Shown: piece after piece, positions 24,055-34,526 of the stretch
Position numbering within the stretch: the stretch's first letter is position 1
How the letters are laid out: each line of letters begins with the position of its first letter
From: Zarea fungicola
Taxonomy: Eukaryota > Ascomycota > Sordariomycetes > Hypocreales > Cordycipitaceae
NCBI GenBank assembly: GCA_900169235.1
Contig: FWCC01000052.1
Coordinates: 66,242 to 130,241 of the forward strand
Reading direction: 5' to 3'
Length of the DNA stretch: 64,000 nt
Program-made: the position numbers and the translations under genes
Notes under the pieces: generated by a model
Databases searched by the model: none
What the model was told of the DNA's origin: nothing
What the model saw: the letters and a program-made list of their open reading frames with translations, nothing else

Positions 24055-25283
24055 CTAGCCACTAAGGCCAAGAAGCTCCAACCAGGCGCGCAAGCCAGCT
24101 TCGTCTGCGATGACAGCCATTTTGAAAGCCTTACGAAAGACCTCAGCACACTCGTTACTCGGTAGGGAGCAAATCTTCGACAATGCGCTACCGAGATCTA
24201 TCCAAAACCTCATGTAGTCTTCGTCAAATGCCGATTCAGGGTGGTGGAGATCAAATGAGATGCCTGATCCACCGTCCATCGCGCATTGAAAAAGAAACTG
24301 ATAGTCACATCTCACGTTGAAGGCCTCAGGCCATTGCGCAGAGTGACTGTGTTGGGCCGGCAAATAAGGTCCTTTACCGCCAACTCGATGACTTGGGCTC
24401 TGTCCACGAGTGGCGTGCGGTTCCGGCTCAACTCGCCAGAGCAGAGCTCCAGTTCCGTCAGGATGCGCTGGTTGTCCACTCCACGGAATGCGGCGGGCAC
24501 CAGCTCACGGTCTCTGTTTGCTGTGGACACGCTCTCGTGCGTGGAAACTGCAGCAATCGAATTGGGCTGGCAGTCTAGTCTGAGGCGGCGAAGAGGATGG
24601 GACATGGCAAACAGAACAGAAAACTCTGTGAGAAGGGCGAGGGCAGCGAGGCGACTGCAAAACGTAATGTCACTGGGAATCTCAGGGAAGATGTGGACCG
24701 TCGAGCTCATGTCGGAGCTGACCCAGATCTTCATGTTTTCGCGCAGCAGCGAAAGAATCCCGGTGATGGGGGTTAGCCTGCCGCTATCCTCACCTTTGTC
24801 GACCACGGCTGGGGTGTTAATTATAATGGGGAGCCATTCGTAGTGAGCCTCTGGCGTTCCGAAACGGGGGTGCACAAACCTGTTGGCAAGATGCTTGTTC
24901 AATGTGTTTCCGACGAACCAGTAATGCTTAGGAAGATCCATATCAGGTAGTGCATGAAGAAGAACCCTGTTCCATATCAACAGAGGCTGGTCCTTATCAG
25001 AAACCATCTCCGCGCCTGGCGCGATTGACGGGAATCTATCAACCCATCTTTCTGGAAGCAAGCAGAGAACAGGAATATTTTCTCGAGCCATCAGCTCACA
25101 TACCTTTAAGATACACGTATTAACTCTCTCCCACAACTGTTCGCCATCACAAGGGTCAAGGGGCTGAATCTCGTCGGTGCCATCTGGCCATCGGTTATCT
25201 AGCTTCTCGCGGAATGGTATCCTGACGTTTACTTCAGGGTAGGCCACCAGAAATTCAAACGAATACGCAACTCTGAAAGGCAT
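24055..25283 (-). CDS. Amidoligase-like protein (putative Amidoligase_2 family, divergent)
   Basis: The best model has two exons, 25283-24378 and 24297-24055, with an 80-nt phase-0 intron (GTAAAG...TATCAG), giving 382 aa. The start VAYSFEFLVAYPEV resembles the opening strand of fungal amidoligases (GVEIEFLVA). The middle (WLPIIINTPAV, then SSDMSSTVHIFPE and LAALALL...SHPLRR) matches the fold around the family's HVHV segment, and the end ISFDLHHPESAFDEDYMRFW corresponds to the EFRQHEGTLD-like region. Amidoligases of this glutamine-synthetase-like fold form amide bonds. Several usually conserved residues look replaced (HIF for HVH, FDLHH for EFRQH), so catalysis is doubtful. The junction is uncertain: the two parts lie in different frames, so a frameshift rather than an intron is possible. 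It is convergent with the NWD-domain gene. Confidence 0.55.
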
Positions 25284-26619
25284 CTTGTAGTGCGTAATAT
25301 GTAGCGTGTAGCGTGTAGCGTATGGTATGTAGTGTGCGTAGTGTGAGATGTGTCAGATTTGCGATGTGAATACTGTTTTCTGTATAATGGCTCCGACATA
25401 AATGACAACAGGGGACTGAGCCCATTTTTATTATAAATGAGATGATAGATTGAACTTTATCATAAGCACATAAACTACAAGCGTACACAGGGACTTTGTA
25501 GTATCGGTGCTAACCCAAGTTGAAGGCTGACTTTTGCTGGCCATTCACGAACAAATCGACTGTTGATGATAAACCTCAACTTACGCGCTGGACATAGAAG
25601 CATAAGTAAAAGTGGTGAAACAAAGTATAGAAGAGACAGAAAAGTATACAATGAAGCGTACTGTAATACTCGGGTTGAAAACCGCTTTGTCAAGCAAGTT
25701 GGCTTTCGAGGCGAAACATCCCACCCATCAGATGTACAGAACACGACGAAGAGAAGCAGAAAGAACGCAAAAAGTAATATAAAAAATAACACTCAGAAAT
25801 ACTACGGTTACAAAACAAGTCGGCTCATAACATATACAGGCCCCCACTGCCGGATAGTACAAAGCCCTGTACCAACGGATTACAGCGTACCTGTCTGCTT
25901 CTAGTATCGCTGCAATGTCTAAAGCAACAGAATTTGAGCGTACACTTTGTTAGCAAAGCGCCAGAAAATCAGTAGTAATGTCACACACGGAGTACTCTAT
26001 ACTCTGTAACGCAGTATGTACTGCATATTTGATACATTGACAAAGTCGCTAATGGTAGCACCGCTTGCAGAATTCTGGAACTGAGAATGCCGTACATATT
26101 GATACGTCGAGAAGGCCGCTCGCTGTACAAACATTAGAATATCTATAACGAGATACGAAAATTACGCATAAATACCGTGTCAAATGTTGTAAAATCCTCA
26201 AAATCGGTTGTACGAATTTGATTCAGGTACTTTTTTCACTCTCGCCGTCTTACACCAGGTATTGCCTAATTAGGATAAGTCGTATCAAAGTTGTTCCGTC
26301 CCGCCGAATTGAACAATTTAACTAACCTGACTTGAAGGCTGGCTTGTTCCAGCGTGTCCAGGGGGGGGAAGCTAATTAATTTAGTAGTGTAAGAGCGGCG
26401 CAGCGGGCCGTGCAAGTCAAAGGGCGACACGCTGGAAGGAGTTGCCAAACGCGCGCCTTCGCGTCGCCGCCTACAGAAAAGCTAAGAGAACACTAAGCAG
26501 TCAGTGTACGCTCAAACACCACCATCACGACCATCCACCATCACGAAAATTTTCATCGCCATTCAGCCCATTCCGCCCATCGACAAGTTGAAAACGCTCA
26601 TGCGGGCATCCTTGCCAGT
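25284..26619. other. Intergenic: divergent promoters of the amidoligase-like gene and HIR1
   Basis: About 1.3 kb, AT-rich in the middle. Beside the amidoligase-like start are three TGTAGCG units (25300-25320) that decay into similar GTAGTGTG-type repeats to about 25350. A frame at 25563-25904 has no recognisable product. The HIR1-proximal end is a C/A-rich leader with CACCATCACGACC-type repeats. Confidence 0.55.
25300..25320. repeat. Three tandem TGTAGCG units
   Basis: The 7-bp period is exact over three copies, with degenerate copies following to about 25350. They sit in the presumed leader or promoter of the amidoligase-like gene. Confidence 0.8.
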
Positions 26620-26647
26620 ATGCTCCTCATCAAGCCGTCATGGCTGA
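26600..26647 (+). promoter_or_regulatory. Short upstream ORF overlapping the HIR1 start
   Basis: An ATG at 26600 opens 15 codons ending in TGA at 26645-26647, out of frame with and overlapping the HIR1 ATG at 26620. If the transcript begins upstream of 26600, scanning ribosomes would meet it first and HIR1 translation could be reduced. Confidence 0.45.
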
Positions 26648-29600
26648 GCCACAGCGGCGAACAAAAAGACTTTGAAGTCTACAGCTGCCATGTCTCGCCC
26701 GATGGCAAGCGTCTCGCGACTGCCGGCGGCGACGGTCATGTTCGCATCTGGTCCACCGAGGCCATCTACAACTCGCGCGATCCGTCCTATACGAAGCCGC
26801 GACAGCTCTGCCACATGAGCCATCATCTGGGCACCATCCACTCTGTGCGGTTCAGCCCCAACGGAAAGTATCTCGCGAGCGGTGCCGACGACAAGCTCAT
26901 CTGCGTTTACCACCTCGACAAGGGCCCGCCTCCAGCGACGTTTGGCACCGATGAGCCGCCGCCCGTTGAGAACTGGAAGACGTATAAGCGCCTAATTGGC
27001 CATGAGAATGACGTCCAGGACCTCGCATGGTCTCACGACTCCTCCATCCTGGTCTCTGTTGGCCTCGACTCCAAGGTTGTCGTCTGGTCTGGCTATACCT
27101 TTGAGAAGCTCAAATCACTGCCAGCACACCAGTCGCATGTCAAAGGTATAACGTTTGACCCGGCAAACAAGTTCTTTGCAACTGCAAGCGACGACCGAAC
27201 CATTAAAATCTTTCGCTTCACGCCCCCAGGGCCCAACTCGACCCAGCACGACATGATTAACAACTTTGTCCTGGAAACGACAATTAGCGCCCCCTTTAGG
27301 AGCTCACCGCTTACCACCTACTTCCGCCGCTGCTCTTGGTCTCCCGATGGAAACCACATTGCGGCTGCCAACGCCGTCAACGGCCCCGTTAGCTCGGTCG
27401 CCATCATCGAACGAACAAGATGGGATAGTGAGATTAATCTAATTGGTCATGAAGCGCCAACCGAAGTTTGCCTGTTCTCGCCTAGACTGTTTCATACTAC
27501 AAAGCCGGGAGAAGAGACTCAAAACGGCGACCAGGCCTCGCAGCTGGTTACGGTCATTGCTTCTGCAGGGCAGGACAAGACTCTTAGCATCTGGAACACC
27601 AATACATCCCGACCAGTCGTCATCTTGCAGGATCTTGCGGGCAAGTCCATCTCCGACTTGGCTTGGACACCAGATGGCGAGACTCTGTTCGCGGCAAGTT
27701 TGGACGGTAGTATTGTCATTGCCCGATTTGAGGATGGCGAGCTTGGCTGGGTGGCGACCGAGGAAGAAAATGACAGGGCTCTGCAAAAGTATGGTGGTTC
27801 GCGAAAGGGCATGGGAATCGCCGAAGACGTCGACTTTTTAATGCTCGAGAATCAGAGCAAAGCTGGCGAATCAAAAGCTTTGCAATCACGCATGGGCGCT
27901 TTGATGGGCGACATGCACACCGATGGTGGCAAGGCATCTGCAACCACCAACGGCACCAAAGCAGACGAGTCGTCGCCCAAGCCTGTAGCCAATGGTGACT
28001 CCACGGAGAACCCTGAGAAGGACAAGGAAGAGAAGACGGCCGAGCGTGTCAAGGAGCTCAAGTCGCGAGTAACAATTGGGAAGGATGGGAAAAAGCGCGT
28101 TGCCCCTCTTCTTGTGTCGTCTTCCGGCACAGGGCAGTCCTCTCTGCCCCAAACACAGCTAATTGGATCCACGACGGCGAGGGCAGCCCAAAACGATGCA
28201 CCGCTTACTGTTCTAGATCTCAGCAAACCTTTCGATGGTCTGCCGCAGGGTGGTATTGCCTCTATGCTTCTGGGCAACAAGCGCAAGTCTGTCGTTGTCG
28301 AAATTGAGGAGGGAGAAGAACCCCCAACCAAACGGCCCGCGGGTGGCCCGACAGCCATTGTGACTAACGGCACAGATGGTGTTGAGCCAGCAGCGCTTGC
28401 TAATATCGAGAATGGCGTACTTCCCACTCCAGACTTTTTGAGGCCTGCCGTCTTGAACCCATCGATCGCTGCTGCACAAGTTAGGCTAGCCGTGCCTCGC
28501 ATTCGATCACACATCATTCGGCCACTTGAAAGGGGAATCCTGGGTCCAGAGGCAGCCGCTTCCAAGTCACCCGAAAATATTATTCTCGAAGCCAAGAACG
28601 ATGCAAGCCCTCGCGATCCGTCCCAAGTAATCGTGACGAAGCGCGGGGTTGTGGTCTGGCACGAGTTCCTACCACGCGCTGTGATTTTGGTGACAGCGAA
28701 CAAGAATTTTTGGGTAGCCGCTTGCGAGGACGGATCGATTCATATTTGGTCACCTGCAGGACGGCGACTCTTGAACCCCATGATTCTGGAATCGCAGCCT
28801 GTCATTCTCGAATGCCGCGATCATTGGTTACTGTGCATTACCGCGGTAGGAATGGTGCACGTATGGGATATCAAGATGCAGTCATCACCGCACCCTCCTG
28901 TCTCACTAGGTCCAATCCTCGACGTCGCAACCACATCGCTGAGCCAGCACACTGCTACACCTGGCCCAGGAGTCACGTCAGCGCACCTAAACACTACAGG
29001 CCATGTAGTTGTGACGCTGACAAACGGCGATGGCTACTACTACGCTCGGGAGATGTTTACCTGGCAACGGCTGAGCGAGGCATGGTGGGCAGTTGGATCT
29101 CAGTATTGGAACTCGAATGATTCGTCCATATCGGCTTTGCAATCTACCGCAGTCGGACCAAATTCGAAGAGAAAGACAAGACGGTCGAGGAGGGACAAGG
29201 AGAAGGAAACCCAGGAGATAGCCGTGGATGTTTCCTCGGGCATTATCCCATTCCTCGAGCGTCATACAACAAACGAATTTCTACTCAAGGGCCGCGCATA
29301 TGCCCTCCAGCGCATCATAAAAACAGTCATACAGCGCAAGGAATCAGAAGACCTCGAGAGTGTGGTAAGCATTGCTCATCTGGAGAATCGCATCGCCGGA
29401 GCGATGCAGCTGGGAGCCAATGAAGAGTTTCGACTTTATCTTTTCATGTATGCCAAGCGGCTCGGAGCTGAAGGGGCGCACGGAAAAGTGGAAGAGCTGC
29501 TCAACACCATTATTGGCGGTATTCTTCATGACGACGATGCTGATGCGGAAGGTGGAAAGGGCTGGTTCAGCAAAACTGACGAGCTCTGTGGCTGGGATCG

Positions 29601-29797
29601 CAAGGAGCTGCTGAAGGGTGTTGTGCTAATCCTGGGTACGTAAATGAAACTATGCATAATACTTGCAAACATTGCTGACAAGATGCTTAGGTAAATTCCG
29701 CGACCTTCAGAGACTGACCGGCCAGTATGCCAAGTTGTTGGACCTGGACCTAGGAAGTGGGACCGCGGACGGCGATTCCATGGAAGTTGAAAACTAG
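26620..29797 (+). CDS. HIR1: Histone chaperone HIR1 (HIRA homologue)
   Basis: Exon 1 (26620-29635) and a short exon 2 (29691-29797) flank a 55-nt phase-1 intron (GTACGT...GCTGAC...TTAG), giving 1040 aa. The N-terminal roughly 380 residues form a WD40 propeller: DGHVRIWSTEA, LGTIHSVRFSPNGKYLASGADD, GHENDVQDLAWSHD and SHVKGITFDPANKFFATASDDRTIKIF. A linker holds the HIRA B-domain-like segment (KSRVTIGKDGKKRVAPLL, around residue 480), the Asf1-binding site in the family. The C-terminal half is the HIRA/TUP1-like region. In yeast, Hir1 works with Hir2, Hir3 and Hpc2 to deposit H3-H4 independently of replication and to repress histone genes. The start MLLIKPSWLSHSGEQKDFEVYS agrees with the conserved N-terminus of the family. 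A short upstream ORF overlaps this start. Confidence 0.94.
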
Positions 29798-30440
29798 CCG
29801 CTCATAGCCTTTGTGTGATTAGGCTTAAATGCCATGTATTAACAGGTAGTTGGATTGGTCGAGGTGTTTAATGGCGGCCCGATTGGATGATTTGGGGAGT
29901 AATTGGCGTTTGTTGGCGTTTGTACATTGGAGCGACAAAATGCTTCGGAATGCATATGGAACCACATATTTCTGCTGCAGTATAATGATTTTGTTTCTAT
30001 CCCTCGCACAATTCATAAGGACGGAAATCTGGTTGTTGAAATTAGCGTGCCATTGAAGACTGATTCAAACGAGACCGGCAATGACGTGGGCTGCCTGCCG
30101 CCCAGCTGCCAAGGTGGTGCCGGCTGGCAACTGCCAACGCAACACACCTTGCCAATGATTTTTGGTAAAAATTTTCTTGTGCCTCGCCACACACATCGAC
30201 TCTTCCTTGCATCAGTCTTCATCTCTTCCTTTGGTTCCTGCTCCTTTTTTGCTGCTCCTGTCATCAAACTTGTACTCCTGAGCTCTGCTCATCTTCGTTC
30301 CTTTCAACCCAAAAAGCATCCTTGACGGCCTCTTGCCTGCCCACCCAACTTCCCGCTCATTCTTGTTTTTGATCATCTGCCCTCGGTTTTCCATGATAGG
30401 CCAACCCGTTTGCTCAAGGGTGCTAGTTGAACGACAGAAC
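29798..30440. other. Intergenic: HIR1 3' flank and promoter/leader of the next gene
   Basis: The right half (about 30170-30395) is a long pyrimidine-rich leader of the kind common just before fungal start codons. No separate gene was seen. Confidence 0.6.
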
Positions 30441-31601
30441 ATGGCAGCCACAATGTCATGCTATACCGCTTCGGTCATCGGGAACCAGGGACACTCACGA
30501 CTATGGGCATTTCTCATCGCAGTTATCGGCTTACCAGCTGCATGGCAGTTTTGTGCTCCCAAGGAATCATTTGAGCATCATAAAGGCAGGGAAAATTCCA
30601 TTATCGAACGACACGGCAGCCAATACTCCAGTTGTTGGATCCTCGATCGTCATCATGGATCGTCTCACTACGAGGCTTCAGTTCCCCTTCCCCTTGAAGA
30701 AGCCGGCGTTGAGGGTCTTGCGCAGTGGCTTTCTAATACCACATGTCAATGCTTTCTCCAGCAAGGGGTGGCCATCCAACAGTGCCCAGTAGCGATCGAC
30801 CCCACATTTACTGGGACCCAACGCGGCGCTGCAGACGCCATCGGCCAGTGTATCGAGCTTGTTCGCCATTCAAAGCTGCTACCTGAACGAACCGAAAAGA
30901 TTATACTCTTTCAAGGCTATAGTCCCAGCTGTTATCAATACGAATTATACAGTTTGGATGTACGTTGAGACAACACCCCAACCCGCGGCCACACTGTCCT
31001 AATACTTACATGACCACAGACTCAAAATACATGGAAGCAGCTGCTGGAGCTAACAGATATATCTCCCCATCCCGGGCAGAATCTAAAAGGGCAGGGAAGG
31101 GATGGAGTCTGTTCACAGTTCAAAGCAGCTACCTCAGCAATGCCTTGCAGTCTGTCTATCGAGACACTCGTCGACTCAACGCGGTTTTCACGAGCAATAT
31201 CCAGCAGGAGTGCGTACCCTCCTGACCAGTTGAAAACTGACTGGAGGCAGAATACACACAACTTGATTCAGAGATATGCGCCGTTAAGCTTTTATCCTGC
31301 CCTTTTCGGCAGGGGCCTCAATGGAATGCAACGTCTGTCAGCTGGCGTAAACTCGATTTCGATTCTTCACCTTACTTACCAACGGACCTTGTTAGGCCAC
31401 CTGGACAGCCTCGGAAAGTTTTGCCATCGAACAACTCGAGCCATCTCTGTACCAACAATCAGCGCCAATAGAGTTCTTCCCCAGAAGAGTGTTTGGAGTT
31501 TTCGAAGGCGTCTGGCAGCAACCACGCAGCCTAGCGCAGCGAAACACACCCCAGAGCCAACAGTAAACATTGTCAAAGAGGATCGACAGGCGCTAGAATA
31601 G
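30441..31601 (+). CDS. Hypothetical Cys-containing protein with N-terminal membrane segment, spliced
   Basis: Two open stretches join in frame through a consensus 60-nt intron (30960-31019; GTACGT donor, CTAATAC-like branch site, ACCACAG acceptor). Exons 30441-30959 and 31020-31601 give 366 aa. Near the N-terminus is a hydrophobic segment, LWAFLIAVIGLPAAW (about 22-36), likely a membrane anchor or late signal sequence. The following region has several Cys (CWILD, CQCFLQQ, CPVAID, CIELV, SCYQYELY) that could form disulfides in an extracellular domain. The C-terminus is basic (RRRLAATTQPSAAKHTP). I recognise no family. A long pyrimidine-rich leader precedes it. The ATG at 30441 has the better context (AACATGG), but an in-frame ATG at 30393 would add 16 residues. 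Competing frames are also open in parts, so confidence is moderate. Confidence 0.5.
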
Positions 31602-32670
31602 TATTCTGGAAGTGCCGTAGAGAATCATGACGACATTCCAGACATCATGGGCCGGCAGCTCCAACTATGGGGATATCTTGCCGAGGAAATTGTCAGGCAG
31701 AGCACAATGCCTGGTCTACGATCTGGGAACACTGTCATTGATGAGCGGAATTTCTCCATGATGAAAAGCGGGTGATACCGTAGTATTATGCATGGATTTT
31801 CTGTGCGAGGTAAACGCTAACGAATTTGCTAGACAAACATGAAATGAAGAGTGTGGGCTAGGTATCTTTCGATCTATAGGCCGATATAGCTTTTTAACAA
31901 TATGATTTTGAACACCAACTGGTGCTTTTGCTACAGTTTCGAGCATGGCAGTGACCATGAACCTGTGATATAGCTTCTTGGAGTTTTGAACAGATGAATT
32001 TCATACCAAGACTGCTAGGCGTACCGCAGCACAATACGGGCTTACAAGTAAGGGCCGAAACAGTGAATCGGAATGCCTCAAACTGCTATGAACGATTCAG
32101 TGCGGCCCTGCGTGAAGTCGGTTAGAGCTTCTAACATGACGTCTGTTTTTATTCTGAACCACTCGACCAAAACTTCTACAGAGAGAGGGAAGCAAAAAAA
32201 AAAACGACGGAGGGGCTTTCATCTGGTGAGTATTGTTGAGCCAAGGTCGTAAAAAGGCTGAGGTGGGGTGGAGCGGTGAGGTGCAGCCGCCTTGTAAGAC
32301 CAAACTCGCGGCACACCAAGATTGAGAGTAACACCCGGGCTGAGGTCATACTGGGCGGGAGGCAAAATAGAGGGATGTATGCCCGGGTAACACAGGTGTA
32401 GGGCAGTTACACGTAGGATATGGAAATGTAGTCATTGTCACCCCAAACGACTTGGCTCTGGGCCAATGGCGGAGTCACGATTGAGTGCGAGCGCAACAAC
32501 ATATATGTAACTTGACACAAACTTTAGCAATTTCACTCAGACCATTTGCTTTGCATACTTGATCCGTGACTTGACAAACACATGTACCGTGCCGTGACGA
32601 TGCTACTCCAGGGGCTTAAACGGGGTTAGGCGTGAGGCTTGGCCTGCAGTCAACAGACGAACCCGCCACA

Positions 32671-32686
32671 AGGTCTATATAGACCT
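32671..32686. repeat. 16-bp perfect palindrome with TATATA centre
   Basis: AGGTCTATATAGACCT is identical to its own reverse complement. It could be a dimeric transcription-factor site or a core-promoter element. Confidence 0.75.
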
Positions 32687-32936
32687 GGTCTCACTTTGGA
32701 AACATCCGCCGACTTGACATTGAAATGTACAAGACACTGCGTTGTATGTTACAGAGGCTGAATGCGTACACAAATGCGGGATCAATCAATAAAGAAAGCT
32801 GGCATCCAGCGCGCCTTGCGGAGGCTCAGTTTGCTGCTGCAGGTCCAACATCGGGCCAAGGAGCCAGAAACTGCAGCAACAGAGATGTTTACTCGGCGCC
32901 AACACTAGCAGTGTAAATCAGAAGCCGGCAATAAAA

Positions 32937-32952
32937 TATTATCATGATAATA
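32937..32952. repeat. 16-bp AT-rich perfect palindrome
   Basis: TATTATCATGATAATA equals its reverse complement. It lies 32 bp from the stem-loop at 32985. Confidence 0.75.
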
Positions 32953-32984
32953 ATAATGAAACGGAAATAAAATAAAATTGAGGA

Positions 32985-33010
32985 ATTAAATACAGTTGGC
33001 TGTATTTAAT
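32985..33010. repeat. Perfect 11-bp inverted repeat with TTGG loop
   Basis: ATTAAATACAG pairs exactly with CTGTATTTAAT across a 4-nt loop. It could be an RNA hairpin, a terminator-like structure or a remnant of a small mobile element. Confidence 0.8.
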
Positions 33011-34526
33011 CATATCGATTCAACCCGGCTTTTGGCGGTGTTTTTATTCCATGGTATATACCTCTCTTCGTGGGACAAGTGCCAGAGCTGGTAAATATGG
33101 GCTTCTTTGAAAACTGAAATTTTGAAATTTTGAAAGTTGAATTAACGATGAAAATGCTTCTTGGTAGTTGTTTATTACTGGCAGACTCCATATGAGGGTT
33201 GGCTGACCAGCACCTTGGCAGTGGATATATGACGGGAATAACGGCCATGTAATCACAGTCGGTTTCAAACTTTCGACTCGTTACCATCTTGAAAGGAATA
33301 ATAATCAAACCATGTAGGAATTTAAAAAAAAAATCAACGCACGATTTAAACGATAGTTCCAGCACCTTTTGCCAAACTTTCAATACAGTTGAACATCATT
33401 TCCCTTCCTGGCAACGGATACCGCAGCGGCCGAGTCGAGGCCCGCAACCACTGGTTGATCGCGCCCAGAGATTTGTTCCGGTCTAGCCGTTCCGGGTGAG
33501 ATCCACGAGGAGGGTCTCAAAAATCACAAGCTGTTCTGGCTGCAAGCTGTAGATTTTAGCGGGGGTTTGGTGGTTTGGGTGGTTTGGGCTCCTACATCAG
33601 GTGAACCCCTGTTGGGTTGGTTGGTTGGGTATCAAGTGCTTCAGGATTAACCCTGCTTCGATGGGATCCCGGCCTAGGAAAATGATGAGGTCAACGATTA
33701 AATACCAGGTCCATCCGACTTTGATCACATATACAAACCATATCTACCACTACATCCCACCAACACAATCTGTTAGTAGATGGATGGCAGCCTGCAGCCC
33801 TACCATTCCAAGCCACTAAAGCTCCCCCCGTGCCCCCTTTATTATTCAAGCCCTGTCAGCTGGTGCCTGCAGCGGAAGCCTACAGTGCCGAAGCGGTGGC
33901 ACGCGACCCTCCTTTCCTCACTGGAGCGCCGCCACTCTCTCTGTCCCTTGCTCCAGCTCCGCCTTCAGGAGAGCTTCATTGTTAATTTTTTTTTTCCCCG
34001 TCCCATTCCAAACCCCTGCCTTGGACGAGCCCGCACCAGCAGGAGAAGATCTTTTACTTTTACTTTTCCTTCCTATTTGCTGTACTTTCTTTTGCTTGCC
34101 ATTTTTCTCTTTCTTTATTAAACCTTGTTTCAAACAAATCTACACGTTGTACACTGTTTCCGCTTCACTCCTTTTTTTTTTTGCGCTGGTCTGCCCGCTT
34201 ATAGCCCGCTACAACCGATATTCGATAACACTGCTCTCGTGGCCGACTGTTTACGTCGACGCCATCTCGCCATCTCTACCGGTGGCCAATTCTTTCTGCA
34301 GTCCTCGCACCTCGGTTTGATCGACTCGACAGCTTTTTTTTTTAAACAAGCCTTCGAAGCGACAAGGGCTTACCCCTTCGATCCAGCTATAGCGTCATTG
34401 CCCACTTTGCGACGACATCGAAGCGTAGATCGCGGCATACAAAACTGTTGCTCCTTTACTCCGAGAGATTCTATACATACACGCACGCAGACACACCCAC
34501 ACTCCTCACAGGAGCAAGCCGGCAAC

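Larger units (their letters stand above)
31602..34526. other. Intergenic, 2.9 kb, ending in the long leader of the UDP-sugar transporter
   Basis: It contains a palindrome with a TATA-like centre (32671-32686), a second palindrome (32937-32952) and a perfect stem-loop (32985-33010) in an AT-rich patch. A 63-codon frame begins at 32725 just after the first palindrome but has no recognisable product. From about 33.9 kb to the transporter ATG the sequence is pyrimidine-rich with long T-tracts, typical of a fungal 5' leader. Confidence 0.55.

Noticed and set aside
24290..24318. 18-nt GTGAGA...CAG gap as the intron of the amidoligase-like gene
   Set aside because: Too short for a spliceosomal intron. 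The longer donors were considered instead.
27852..28703. 283-codon minus-strand frame inside HIR1
   Set aside because: HIR1 coding on the plus strand is certain from WD40 and B-domain motifs. The antisense frame has no recognisable content.
33780..34121. 113-codon frame in the pyrimidine-rich region before the transporter
   Set aside because: Composition (Leu/Phe/Pro/Ser-rich) reflects the leader's C/T bias. No domain or terminator context.
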